Positions 25,549 to 37,172 of a stretch of DNA of 64,000 nucleotides are shown here, in pieces. The stretch covers positions 23,208,529-23,272,528 of the forward strand of contig NC_135185.1 in the NCBI RefSeq assembly GCF_041146795.1, given 5' to 3'. The position numbers and the translations under genes were made by a program. The notes below the pieces were generated by a model. It searched no databases and was not told the DNA's origin. It worked only from the letters and a program-made list of their open reading frames with translations. This DNA is from Maylandia zebra (taxonomy: Eukaryota; Chordata; Actinopteri; Cichliformes; Cichlidae). How positions within the stretch are numbered: position 1 is the first letter of the stretch; each line of letters opens with the position of its first letter.

Positions 25549-28500
25549 GTTTTTTTTTTTTTTTTTTTTTTTACCTTTTTATATCTTTAATTTACCAGCT
25601 ATGTAACCAACAGACAAGTTTTGGGATTTTTTTCAAAGCAGGAAAAGCACAGGTGTAATTATTAGCATTAATGTTGGATGTATTACATATAGCTGAGTTA
25701 GAGCTGCTGGTTTTTTTTTTTTGGTTTTTTTTTTAGTACACAAAACGTAACACATGTTTTTTTCCTCCAAGTTTCTATTCAGGCAGCTACAGAGTGTATT
25801 TTTGTGTAAGGTTTTTAAATGTACGCTCCTAAGCTGGCCATTTTTCCTGCTTTACTGACCAGGTGCAGAGTACTGTTTGAGGCAGTCTGACTGCACAGGG
25901 AAACTCCTTCCTCCAGGTACTGTGTCATTTGTTACCTCAGGGTAATTTTAATAGTGCAGATCACTTAGAGTTGGAAATCCCCCTCATTTTGCCAAAATAT
26001 TTAGATTTGCTTTCCTTTACAGTTTTCCCTTATTAAAAAGTTGAAGCGGTACTCCCCCCTGCTTTTAATTTTCTTCTCTTCATGTGCCTTTGAAATCTTA
26101 AAACACGTTTATGAATCGCACTTGTGTCGTCCTATTCTCGTTTGCCTGACAGTGTGTGAAGAGTCGAGCGTTCGGGATGCAGGGGTGCGACTCATGACCA
26201 CACTGACTCTCTGTCCGGGTACTAGCCCCAAGGCATCGCAGGTGTGTCTTTTATTTGAAGTCTTCAATGACGTCTCTTTTACTTGCAGCTGCACTGAACA
26301 AAGTTGCAGAACCTTTAATCAAGACCTGCAATTTAAAACGACAAAAACAAATCATGGCACATTTAAAAAGCTTGTTTGAAGTTTAGAAATTTACACTTTG
26401 CTTTGCAGCTTTTCTTGCACTTTACTGTGGGTGCAGCTCCCTCTGCTGGCATGGAGATGGACATAATTGTGGAGAAGACTAGCACTGTTAAAGAGGTAAG
26501 GAAATAAAACTGCACATCATGCTCATAAATTTTTCTGCACTGAATAAAAATGTGTAATATTTTCTTTGCAGTGTCTAAAAACAATGCTGGACGCAGTTGG
26601 ACTTGATGGTAAAACACTTTTTTTTACTTTGGTTTTCCTAATGTATGTTTGCATTTGCTTTAGCCTCAGCATTTGTGAATTTGGCATTCCTTCTCACAAA
26701 GATGATCTCCTTATTTATAAATGTGTTTTTAGGCACATGTTGGCACTTGAGGAGGCTTGATTGGTGTGAAGAGGTCGGAGAGCCACTTATGGATGAGGTA
26801 AATAAGTGGAGAACTATTGTAATAAGTCAATACAATACAATACTGCTTACCTTTTGTTAATTGACTAATTCTTATTTGTGATGATGGTGGACAGGAAGTC
26901 TCCACGGTCTGTGATGTTTGCAGATAACATTGTGATCTGTAGTGAGGGTAGGGAACTGGTCAGGTGGAGACATGCACTAGATAGAAGAGGAATGGAAGTT
27001 AGTAGAAGCAAGATGGAGAATACATGCGTGTGAATGAAAGGGAGACATGTTTAACAGTGAATATGCACATATTTTAAATACTTGAGGTCAACCATCCAAA
27101 TGCAGGGGGTTGGTGTGACAGAGAAAGATGCTAGAGATAGGTAGAGCACCAAGAAGAAGACAATTTCTTAATTAATTCACTGTTTAAATGTTGCAATTAG
27201 TTTAAGTGACAGTAAAATAGTTTCATTATTACTCTGATATCATCTACTCAGTAGAAGTTACCCACATATGTTCCAGTGCACATGACTAATAAATCTTTAT
27301 GGCCTTTGATTCTCAGGATGCTTCTCTGTCAGAGCTGAAAATCAGCAATGGAGAGACATTAGTTGTCACAGAAGGAAATTTGCCTTCGAAGGTACTTCAG
27401 TGTTTTGAATGTAATTGTGGATTAATGATGTGTTATAGCTTTATGTAGTGCTTTAGCATTTTTATGTCTTGTTTTTTCCATCAGGGTTTCCTAAAGATAT
27501 CTATATGGCTGTACTGGCATCCAAAAAACATGGAAAGAGATTTTAATCACACAGAGAACGGGCCTGCTGACGGGCAGATGCCTGCAGGAACAACACACAA
27601 TCAGTTACCTCCTTTATGTAATGGAAACGCTGCAGAGCTCAGACGTGTGGGGCAGATAGAGATATCAGATGAGGCCACTCTGGAGGACCTCAAAACTCAG
27701 GTGAACTGTTTTGGTTGTGTATGTGCTGACTGTCTCTTATAGTTAGCTATTTTCAGATGAAATACATGCTCACTTTGCTTTTAGGTTTTGACGCTGCCTG
27801 CCCTTCAGGAAGTGTGTGTGCCCACCACTGGATTCATGCGTGTTTGGCAGCTGGAGGGACGGAAGCTAGCCCGAATCCTCAGAGGACCGCAAGCCACACT
27901 CAGGTCTGAATGCTGTGCTCTCATTCGTACATTAATGGTCAGAGGATTGTTTTTTGTTATTGACAGATGAAGGTCACTGAGTGATTCCTTCTTATTATCC
28001 TTTTGGTTTCTCCTTCTTCAGGAAGATGAAGCTGACCAGTGGTGCAGACCTTTGTGTGCAGACACTACTGAAAGAGGAAGATCTTGGGTAAGTATTGTGT
28101 TACAGCTCTTTTCTTACAAAACCTAACCCAATGTAATATCTAAATAATTCATTATGAAGTGTGTCTATTGCGCACATTTTTGTTTTTTAGTAACTTTTTA
28201 AAATAATTTTCCTTCTTTAACTGTTTCCTATTCACAAGGCCAAAAGACGTGCTGCTCTATGTTAAAATGGGAATACCAGGAGAGAGGTCTTACTACCCTT
28301 CAGAGGAACTGGTTTGGAATGCGACCCACGATTCCTCGCCTCGCTCTTTACGCACTTGTCTGGCTGCACGCTATGGCCTCTCTCCAGACTCTCTGCTGTT
28401 GGCCAAACACCAGCCAGACAAACACATCTGGGAGGAAATCTCCAACTGGGTACGATTAGATGAGGGAAGGTTCTTGAGTAGGAACCTGGTTGGGGGTGAT

Positions 28501-29128
28501 ACTGTATATACTTGCACTCTCTTGCATGCACTATTTTGTGCATGAAATTAGATTTGGCCTTCACTAAGTAGTTTGTCTTTAACTCTTAGACCCAACAGGT
28601 CTCCAAAAAGAAGAAGAAGAAAAAAACAGAATCACTCCTGGGAACACCGTTCCACCTCAAAGATGGTGACACAATTGGCGTCAAGGTAAATGCCTGTTTA
28701 ATAAACTCTGTTCTGCTTTGGTTTCAGAGACACTCAGTCTGTTTTCCATACTTTTTTCAGAATCTTTTGATTGACAACAACAGGAACTTTATCACTCTGG
28801 AAGACGAGCAGGGCCAGCAGAGGCTCAGAGAGGAGGCTGAGGAACGCAGGAAAGGGTGAGAGCCCTTGGATACATGTAACAGCAGGGAAAATGCTTCTTA
28901 TTTAATGAGAAATTAATATTAGTGTTTTCACTCAGTCATTTTACAGCAATGATGCAATCCATAAAGACTGTGTCCATTGGTGTTTGTTATGTTTTATGTT
29001 TTTTGTGACTCTTGCTTACTTTCAGAGGGCAGGCTGCAGGCGCTGGTGAATCACTTAAGAAAGCTGGACAGACCAAATCCAGGAAACCAGAGGTGGCACT
29101 CTCAATCAGTGTTGGGGAATTCAGATAG
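16307..29128 (+). CDS. usp40: Ubiquitin carboxyl-terminal hydrolase 40
   Basis: Thirty-one coding exons give 1290 aa without a frame break (human USP40 1235). Exons: 16307-16502, 16603-16670, 16767-16880, 20372-20536, 20647-20793, 20953-21096, 21184-21312, 22356-22472, 22579-22686, 22789-22989, 23154-23289, 23505-23586, 23772-23943, 24021-24105, 24191-24261, 24338-24747, 24830-24983, 25073-25133, 25863-25916, 26153-26241, 26409-26495, 26572-26608, 26733-26797, 27317-27391, 27485-27700, 27785-27903, 28022-28087, 28239-28449, 28590-28685, 28761-28855, 29026-29128. A USP peptidase domain leads: Cys box GIKNQGGTCYLNSLLQTL (nucleophile Cys49), QHDVQEL, two CxxC pairs (CKEC, CAQC) that may bind zinc, and His box GGCYGGHYHVYIKD (His304). 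Ubiquitin-like regions and a basic tail ending in ISVGEFR follow. It should cleave ubiquitin from proteins. Intron 18 uses a GC donor; exon 16 is unusually acidic. Confidence 0.96.
17421..18645 (-). mobile_element. Tc1/mariner-superfamily transposon with internal deletion
   Basis: The element is bounded by short terminal inverted repeats: CAGGGAGTGCAGAATTATTA at the left, and at the right the inverse complement with one change (GTGC to GTCC). Each is flanked by TA (17419-17420 and 18646-18647), the expected target-site duplication. A second copy of the ATAATTATTAGGCAA motif lies inside the left end at about 17604-17618. The total is 1,225 bp. It lies in the 3.5-kb intron 3 of usp40, on the strand opposite to the gene. 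Confidence 0.93.
17716..18528 (-). pseudogene. Tc1/mariner transposase lacking its DNA-binding N-terminus
   Basis: The 270-codon frame contains the whole catalytic half: VLWTDEMRVSLDGPDGWA (first Asp), MIFMQDNAPSHAS (second Asp) and PPCSPELNPIENLWSIIK (final acidic position). It ends normally with KKGGYIGR and a stop. The usual N-terminal paired helix-turn-helix region of about 70-120 residues is absent: the frame opens directly at MMCISAKMPLATSLAIFQS, and only about 115 bp separate it from the right terminal repeat. From memory of the intact family, this copy has an internal deletion removing the start codon and DNA-binding domain. It should not be able to mobilise itself. Confidence 0.85.
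18960..19052. repeat. Fragment of a TTAGGTACA-ended DNA element
   Basis: It ends in TGTACCTAATAAAGTG (19037-19052), the same end as the element at 38260-38824, and has the internal motif AATTAAGGCAGTTCTTAAGGC common in fish copies of this family. Only one end is present. Confidence 0.6.
21337..22237. mobile_element. Non-autonomous DNA transposon in usp40 intron 7
   Basis: The left end GAAAGTACACCCT (from 21337) is matched by its exact inverse at the right end (AGGGTGTACTTTC, to 22237). The internal 0.9 kb has stops in all frames but contains segments I associate with degraded Tc1-like fish elements. It fills most of the intron between the exons ending at 21312 and starting at 22356. Confidence 0.65.
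25513..25575. repeat. (GTT)n microsatellite plus poly(T) tract
   Basis: About eleven GTT triplets run directly into a T homopolymer of about 22 bases, within usp40 intron 18 (the intron with the GC donor). Confidence 0.9.
26887..27031 (+). pseudogene. Reverse transcriptase relic in usp40 intron 23
   Basis: Forty-eight codons read SVMFADNIVICSEGRELV, then WRHALDRRGMEVSRSKMEN before a stop. This is the active-site block of an RTE/L1-type LINE, with FADD changed to FADN. The fragment is isolated and dead. Confidence 0.75.
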
Positions 29129-30790
29129 CGTCCTTCTTCCATTTGTATAGATCACAATGAACTGTGATACTACATGCACACACTGTGAGATGCCACATTG
29201 CAATTCGGACATCTGACATCAGTCTTGTGCAATTTGTTTTTCGAGTACTGTTTGCATACTGACTTTCTCCACAAATCTCTTAAATCAAACCCTAAACCGC
29301 TTCCTACTTCTCAACTTTCTGACGGACAAAGAGAAGGAATTTATTTTTGGCACTTTGATTTGCTGTTTTGTTATAACTGACTTTGATTTGCATCGTTCCT
29401 ATGCAACATTTCTGTTTTGAATGGATTATCCATATTTGTCTTGATTCCTCCCTCTACAGACTTTCAAAATATGATAAATCAGTCTGCTTTCTGTTTTTTT
29501 TTTTTTTTTTTGTTTGTTTGTTTGTTTTTTGGTGTGCGGATCATATTTTATATTCTGACACTCTTGGTTTCTCAAAGGCAAATTGTTGAGTGTTTTGTCC
29601 ACTCAGGACTGGCAATTATGAACTGACACATGTGCTTACTGGAACTCCTGTTAATTATGAGCCAGTACAGCCAGTACAGGTCAAAATTTATACCCAAGCC
29701 ACATGCCAGTGATCAATATTCTGGTATTCTTCAATAAATTGTTCTGAGTGACCAGCCAGTGCAGTAGGCAATTGCCTTCAATATGTTCTAATGTTCTTTA
29801 ATAGGGAACTTGTTGTATAGAAAGTGACTACTTTTTATAACTAACCTGTCACTGTGCAGCACGAGCAAAAATGTTTCTCTGGATCAGCCGCTGTATTGAT
29901 TTTAGGTTGATAAAGGAGAGGAGAGACAGGCCTTAATGTGGAGAAGCCTTAGTGCTGCTCTGTCCTCCCTACCTCACGCTGCCTCTCTCTCTCTCTACCT
30001 CTTCTGCCCTGTCATTTCTTTTTCTGGTTTTCATAGTTTTATTTCGTTTTATTTCCTCCATTGCTGTAAAGTACCATTAAGTATTTAGGCAATAACGCAT
30101 TGGTAAAAGTTTTGACTCTGTGCCCTTAACACTGAGTGTGACATGATGCATCTAATTAAGTATAATGGGAAAATAAATAATATTTGAAACATTATCCAGA
30201 CTTTTGTAGGTGAAGATTAAAGTAGGATGATCTTCCTTTTACCTTTTTATTTCACATTCAGATTAGCTGTATAGAGCAGAAACACATACTGCTGAACTGT
30301 TCTTCTTGAGTGTGTAGAAGTAAAGACCCATGAAGCGTCTTTGTGGAACATTAATTGTTTTAGTTGCTTGCAATATTTGTGAACTTCAGGGAATTTATAA
30401 AATGACTCTTTAGATAAGTTATTTGAAAGAAGCGACAAATAATTACATTGTTGAATGAAATATGATGGGGATTTAATTTTCACACAAAAGATTTTTTTAA
30501 GCTGCTTCGTTCATTAATCTGGCCTTGACCGGTGCCAAGATTTTTCAAGTAGAAATGTTTTTGTTCTTTTTTTTAAAAGAAATTATTTGAAGCAGATAAT
30601 AAAACTGTTCTACAATATACTCAGCAATAGATGGACTTCTTTTTGTATAATGTGGTATCGTTTACTAGTGTTAATGATTACATCTTTGGTGTCATTGATA
30701 AGGACTGATCTACTGTATTGTAAGAGTGGACAACTGTTTGTACTCATGTCGGACTGTATTTGCAGAAAGTATTTTATGAACAATAAAGGT
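29129..30790 (+). other. usp40 3' UTR with several poly(A) signals
   Basis: There is no coding frame of note. AATAAA signals lie at 29733-29738 and 30782-30787, with a further AATAAA-like stretch near 30172. A poly(T) tract and (TTTG)n run lie near 29496-29530. Which signal is used cannot be told from sequence. Confidence 0.45.
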
Positions 30791-31860
30791 ATACAATCAT
30801 AATTACCAGTCATGTTAATGACAAATAACTACTATTACATCAGTAATCTGTTAGTTTAAAACTGATTCTTATGGATTCCTTTTCTAAAAATATTTAGTAA
30901 ATCTTACATCTGGCGCAAACATTAAAGGGCCACTGAGTATAATTAGGATTTCCTACTAATTAATTAGGATTAACCAGATAATTCTCCATTTTTGAAACAT
31001 GGTATAAATAATATTTATTAAATCCACTTTGGTTTTTATCCATTATGTCCCAAAATGAGTGACAGACTTGATAAAATTAGCGGGAAAGTGTTTACAGACG
31101 TTAAGTCAGAAAGCTGGTTTCCCAAAAACCTCTATAGGACCGAAAGTCTTTTTACAAGCAAATCTATCACCATCTGGTGGCCTTCAGATAGAAGGGCAGG
31201 TTTAAGGTACATTGACATTAGCTTCATTTTTCCGATCTGGATGCTACGTCCATGCTTTACACTGTAGGTCTGTGTCCTGCAGAATAGTTCCTATGGATTT
31301 ATCCAGTGGGATAACAAAGGATAAACCCTAGTGCTTTGAGGATCCTGTGACTTTTACAACAAGTAGCTATTGCAGGGTCATCATCACCACAGGCTGTGGG
31401 AGATTATGTCTAATTGTTTTTAAACTAAATTTAGTTATAAACCAAAATCTAAAAAGTTGAGGTATTTAAATACCTGCAGCCTCAGCCGCTAGGCACAAAA
31501 AGACAGATATGAACAACAACCAAAGTACTCATTCACAGTTTACTACAAAACCGCTGATGCCGGTCATTTTTCTACATGTTCTCACATTTTACGACATATT
31601 TACATAAATAGTGCATATTCTGGACAGAGGAAGCAGACTATAAAGAGGGTTTGTATGATAAAGGAGGATAGGGATGGAGGTAGATGATCTGCTATGACAA
31701 AAGGGAGCAGCTGAAATGGGAAATTATTATATTTATATATATTTCAACATCCGAGAGTCCCTGGTTCAAATCTCTTTGTAGTTTATGTAAAAATCCGCTA
31801 TATTAGCTAAACTACCCGCTGTGACAACCCTGCCGCCCTTCCAAGATTTTTTGAGCGTCC
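30791..31860. other. Intergenic, nothing recognised
   Basis: AT-rich sequence without a supported gene or repeat. Confidence 0.4.
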
Positions 31861-31889
31861 CACCTTTAACACCGAGACAGCGCGTTCCA

Positions 31890-32082
31890 TTTTGACCAAT
31901 CACAGTCTTCAAGTGTTCGGGAAGATCCAATCAGGATTTCGCGCCACTGCTTACGTAACCACTCTCCGTTATCGTATTCGTAAGAGGGGCGGGCCCGCTT
32001 CTGCGGCTCCAGGATTTAATCCACGGAAATAAGAGACACTCTGACAGTGTGACACAGAAGTGGACCAACAACATCTGCAAAA
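31890..32082 (+). promoter_or_regulatory. fabp7 proximal promoter and 5' UTR
   Basis: Two CCAAT boxes, each in the form CCAATCA, lie at 31896-31900 and 31927-31931, about 150-190 bases upstream of the start codon, in a GC-rich stretch. No good TATA box is seen. Confidence 0.45.
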
Positions 32083-32934
32083 ATGGTTGAGGCTTTCTGC
32101 GCTACATGGAAACTGGTCGACAGCCAGAACTTTGATGACTACATGAAGGCACTCGGTGAGCAAAAAAACGCCTGTTGTACAGTTACCGTGATTTTTTTTT
32201 AAATTTTTTACATTTATTAAATATTTAAACTTTTATTTTAAACTTTTACTTTATTTAAACTTTTTTTTGACAGGCGTTGGCTTTGCCACGAGACAAGTGG
32301 GTAATGTCACCAAACCAACTGTAGTGATCAGCCAGGATGGAGACAAGGTGGTGGTGAAAACTCAGAGCACCTTCAGGAACACTGAGCTCTCTGCCAAGCT
32401 GGGAGAGGAGTTTGATGAGACCACGCCTGATGACCGGCATGTCAAAGTAAGATATGTAAAACTTGAGGGTGTGATCACTGATGATTTCCTTCTGCTGGTC
32501 CGAAATAAAAAAATAAAAATAAAAAAAGGTTCTTTTTTTTCTGCTCGTAGTCGACCTTCTCCATGGATGGAGATAAATTTGTGCATGTGCAGAAGTGGGA
32601 TGGCAAAGAGACCAAGTTTGTCAGAGAAATCAAGGATGGGAAGATGGTGATGGTAAGACCGCCTGTTCTGCTGGGATTACATCAGTTTTTAAGAGGCCTT
32701 TGAAAGCATCTTGTTCTGCAGGGAGGCTGGTTTATTTGTAAACCAGCCTCACCTTGTCTTTGCATATATGCAGCAACTCATAACATATGACTGCAACAGA
32801 CTGAAATACTTGCTGAATAATCAGGTGCTAATGTTAACTGCCAGTCTGTCTAAAACAGATTTTCTTTTTTCTTCTGCCTCCAGACGTTAACCTTTGAAGG
32901 AGTCCAGGCTGTCCGCACGTATGAGAAAGCCTAA
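32083..32934 (+). CDS. fabp7: Fatty acid-binding protein 7, brain type
   Basis: Four exons (32083-32155, 32274-32446, 32551-32652, 32884-32934) of 73, 173, 102 and 51 nt show exactly the classical FABP gene structure and encode 132 aa. The protein starts [20 protein letters not shown] (the FABP signature), continues [17 protein letters not shown] and ends [10 protein letters not shown]. The carboxylate-binding residues of the family are kept in the final R-T-Y. The sequence is closest to brain-type FABP7 rather than heart FABP3 (for example [25 protein letters not shown]). FABP7 carries long-chain polyunsaturated fatty acids in the cytosol of radial glia and astrocytes. Fish have a and b copies that I cannot tell apart here. 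It lies tail-to-tail with trdn. Confidence 0.95.
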
Positions 32935-33114
32935 TTTTCAACATCTACTTGAAAGAGCAAATCATTCCAGCTATCAGGAAATGTTGTTTTCCTTATTATT
33001 ATTCTTATTTTTTAAGTAAAAAAAGTGTTTTGACATTTTGCTGTGATTTGCACTTGTTTGAACATGAGATAAATATTTTGTAAGATCTTTTGTGAAGGCC
33101 TCAACAAAAGGGAA

Positions 33115-33120
33115 AATAAA
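33115..33120 (+). terminator. fabp7 poly(A) signal
   Basis: Canonical AATAAA 181 bases after the fabp7 stop, with a non-coding stretch between. Confidence 0.75.
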
Positions 33121-36100
33121 CTTCTGGGCTAAACTTTCTCAATGTCTCAAAGGTTCATCAGAAACAGGACAGACTACTCACTTTTATTTACGGCATTTTT
33201 CCTTTGAATGCAATTCCACATTTCTGCTCATATATGTCTGCTTCAATCGTGGGAACAGTCCCCGTCAGAGTCTGTTACAGGTGACAGCTGCAGGGTGACT
33301 GTGCAGGCTGGAGCCGACCATGCAGCACCAGCGGCCAGTCTGACCATTGAAATTGCTGTGTGAATGCCCTTTAGTAACCCCCAGATGGTCAGAGATGGCG
33401 AGAAGCTAGGGGGAGGGTGGGGGTGGTGATGTCACTCGTCTCAAGATAATCCGGTTAAAGTTGTGGTGTCATTACGTAGAAGCATCATTCGATGCTGTGC
33501 GGACCAACCGTGACTAAATGCTGCCACTGGTGTGATGATAAGACAGGACACCACGCAGGATGTAGACAGTTTGGATGCAATAGTCACTCTAGTGTTAGAG
33601 TTTGCCAGCAAACCTTTGTCCAGCTGTGGGTTTTTATATCTCTAATATAAATATTATTTAACACTGTTTTAGTTCCTACATTTTAAGATGCTAAAGCCTC
33701 CCTTTTTCAGCTCTGTGCTGTGTCCAGCCTACTGAACACTGACTACATGTGGCCATTCTTCTCATCTCAACACACACGCTGTTCAGTTTCTGGCCACCTT
33801 TGAATAGGCCGTAACACAAAGAAGCTGTGGTAACTGGAGTGGAACTCATTTAGCAGTGGCCAGATGAATTGATTTAAAGTCTGTCTTTATGCTCCAGTTA
33901 TACAACACTGAAAACCATTTAGGCTGCATGCAGTGAGAAGACAAGCTCACGGGGAGTTACTTTCTCAATATTTCACAGTGGCATAATCACATAGAAAAGG
34001 GAGATTATCGCATTCTGTGTAGCAGAAACAAAGACAGATAATAGTTAAGCGTCTTCTGTCTGCAGTGTTTGCTGTACTCTGGGAGAGCAGCGGGAGTTTC
34101 CTCTTAGTGAGGAATCTGTGTCAGTGGTGTAAGCTGACCTGTAGTAACCCCTCCCTGGCCTTATTAGGGAAATAGAGTATAAAGACCTGACCATCTACTG
34201 TATATCCTCTTTGGTTCAGTTGTCTAACTGCTACAATCTTTAACTTAAACACACTGATCAGGAGTGTAGCTACCATTGAGAACACAGGCAAGACCCTGAA
34301 GTAATAAATATAATTTGTGAGGCTTAATAACATAAAGGTTAGCCTTGTATTAATGGGTTTTAATCAAATTTCACTACATTTAATATTAATAATCATTGAA
34401 ATTCAGGTGAAAAGTCAGTTTTTATTAATAAGTTTAAGTAGATTAACACTTGTTTTATGCAAATGGATTAAAACTACACTTTTTCTTTACTGCTGATGCT
34501 AAAAACGTCTATAATCAGGTTAGAGGTTAGGTTGGGGATTAGCCGGATGACAATGTTTTGCCATCAACTCTCTGAAATCACATGGTCAGTCCTGCAGGGA
34601 ATTCATCACGCCGGGATCAGTGGGTTTAACAGGGAAGTACATGTGAGTATCAGCAGCACAACAATGAAAAGAAACACCACGATGTCCCGTCTCGCTAATG
34701 CTTTTCATTGCTCGTGCGTTTAGTCTCCCGGTGAATTTGATCTCTGCTTGGTTGTTTTTCTGGACCTTTCCTTTCTCTCCTACATGTCAGATACAGTTGC
34801 CCGATCCTGAAATGACTCCTAGTTTCTTACAGGAAAAAATAAAATTGCTCCCAGAGATGACCCCTACTGCACAACAGACACCTTTCTTTATACTTATCTC
34901 GATTTGAGGTGAAATACTGAAATACTTTCATTTAGATAGTTACAAAAAAACTTCATGCATTAAACATAAAGTATACAGTATAAAAACGACGTCAGCCCAT
35001 TTTTGTGTTAGAAATGTTGGTATGCTTAAAGAAAAGTCAAAACACTTGCATTGCTATGTTTTAATGCCTAATTGTTCTATTCGCAAGGGATTAAGTGACA
35101 AATGATACACGTTGTGGTTTTTACTGAAGATGAAGAGCCGCTTCAGGAATAATGAATCAGGGATAAAACAATCAGTTTTTCTGTATATTTAACTATTTAC
35201 ATCAAGAGCATTTTAACACAGTGTGTATGATGTCAGCGACACCATACAGTGACACTGGCACACATCATCAAATTCACTGATTCCTGTCTTCAAGTGTTCG
35301 CGCTATTAGGAAACCACATAAAAATATAAGAGCATAAAACAAAGGCACACACATCATGCATACTCCATTAAAAGACTATTAGACTAACATAATGCGCTTT
35401 GATCGCTGATCTAAGTATTGCACATGTTCACCTGGTAAACGTGAGTCATTAATATACAGTTTAAACAAGTTTATTTATCTTTTGGTACCATAAATAATAA
35501 TAATGACAATAATCAAAATTGTTTTGTAAAAAGTGTCCAAAACTTCATCAGTTCATGAATCGCTATTAAACTCTGAGCTCACTGAGAGCTGCAGAGTGTG
35601 AGCTTTCATTATTCCTAGACTGACAAAGTGTGCACTGGTATCATTTTAAAAGATAAGCAGATTTATATATAAGCTTCAGGATTAGCGACACAGGATGTAA
35701 AAACTGCTCTCTGTGCAACATATGGAGCAAATGCAACAATGTAGCCATACGTAGCTGCTAAAAGCAGACTGAGAAATGTTTTACATCTGAGATCACCTGT
35801 CCAAACATGTGACACCTTCTGCAGCGACTTATAATGTGATCACACGGTGTGCCGGTGCAATCAACAATGTAAAATTTGACATTAGACTCAGCCAACATTG
35901 CTTTTGTGTTCATCAGACATTATCAAGTAAAGGATATTCAGATAACAGAAATCCTGTTTGTATTATGCTGCATTTTAGCAGCATGAATCTGAGATATCAT
36001 TATACAGTTGTCATTAATATTATCTTAATGTTGCCATAGCATATTTAGGCAATATTGATTGCATTCTTGTTTAAAGGAACCTGCTCTATAGGTTTCTACA

Positions 36101-37086
36101 GTACGTTAGCTTCTACTGTGTGCACACAGTGCAACAGCAGTGACCAAAGTCAGCTACAGTGTGATTTTGGTCAATCAAGGAATTTGCAGAATAAATCTGA
36201 CGCTTGATTTGCTGATGTTTTTGATAGATTGAAAGGAACAAAAACTGAACTCAATCCTCATTCTGAGATTTTAGGCAATGCCTCTTACTAGCACCAATAT
36301 AATAACGAGGAGCTGGTGCAGATATCCAGATGGTACAGTTTGATAAGACTTTAAATGTTTCAGGTAGCAAGATTGGGAGCTCTCATATACAGTGCATGGT
36401 CATTCCTTTTGATGCATAAAACAAAAATAAAAGGTAAAAAAGTCATTCAGTAATGATATGATATCTGTTGTGTCTCCATTTGGGAAGAACAATAGGAAAC
36501 TGAGAATGAATCATGAACAAGTGCTATAAAGGGTGGGATGAGCAACATGATCAAGAAAGACGCCACAGAGATGTACAATTACAACGCAAACCACTGTTCA
36601 AGTAAATGTGGGCTAAGAAGGTCTGTCTTGGAGTAGCAACTGTGGCAGTTTTGTACCCTGTTAACCTCACAGTGTAAACTACTCTACACTTTGTAGCTAC
36701 TTTAAAAATACTGCACCATTTTCTGGACCTTTTATGAGAAAATAAAGTAAGCTGTAAATATATTAAAGGCTTTGAATCCATAGAAGTGAAATAGTAAATT
36801 GCTCTATTTAAAATATGCAAAAGAAATTATTACTTAAAAAAATATTAAAAAAAGAAAAGAAAAGAAAAGGAATGACACTGACTGCATGTATTTGGTATGA
36901 GAGCTCAACCAATTCTGGAAAGAGAAAAATAACGGTCCATCTCATAACCTGTCGTCTTCTGCTGTGCAGAGATTTCTGCTGAAGGCGAACAGCATCACCC
37001 GTGTTTCAACAGTACAGGGTGTGAAGTGACCTCGTCCTTATCGGTAATTTGACTAAATTGTAAATGTCAGACCACAGACTGACGTG
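33121..37086. other. Convergent intergenic region, fabp7 to trdn
   Basis: About 4 kb with no supported gene. It must contain the trdn 3' UTR at its right end. Its minus-strand poly(A) signal is not obvious close to the stop; AATAAA on the minus strand occurs only farther away, near 35470. No transposon was recognised. Confidence 0.45.
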
Positions 37087-37172
37087 TCAAATCTGCAGCG
37101 GCGAGAAGGCGTAAAACGGAAACTGGGCCTCGTCCTCATCCACAAAGAAACACTGGAAGTAGGGCAGCTCAT
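37087..37172 (-). CDS. trdn: trdn terminal exon
   Basis: The last exon encodes DELPYFQCFFVDEDEAQFPF then YAFSPLQI and a TGA stop (37087-37089). It corresponds to the conserved C-terminus of skeletal triadin with its FFQC cysteine, which forms disulfide links in the mammalian protein, and the aromatic FPF segment. This exon and the membrane exon are the best anchors for the gene's identity. Confidence 0.85.
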
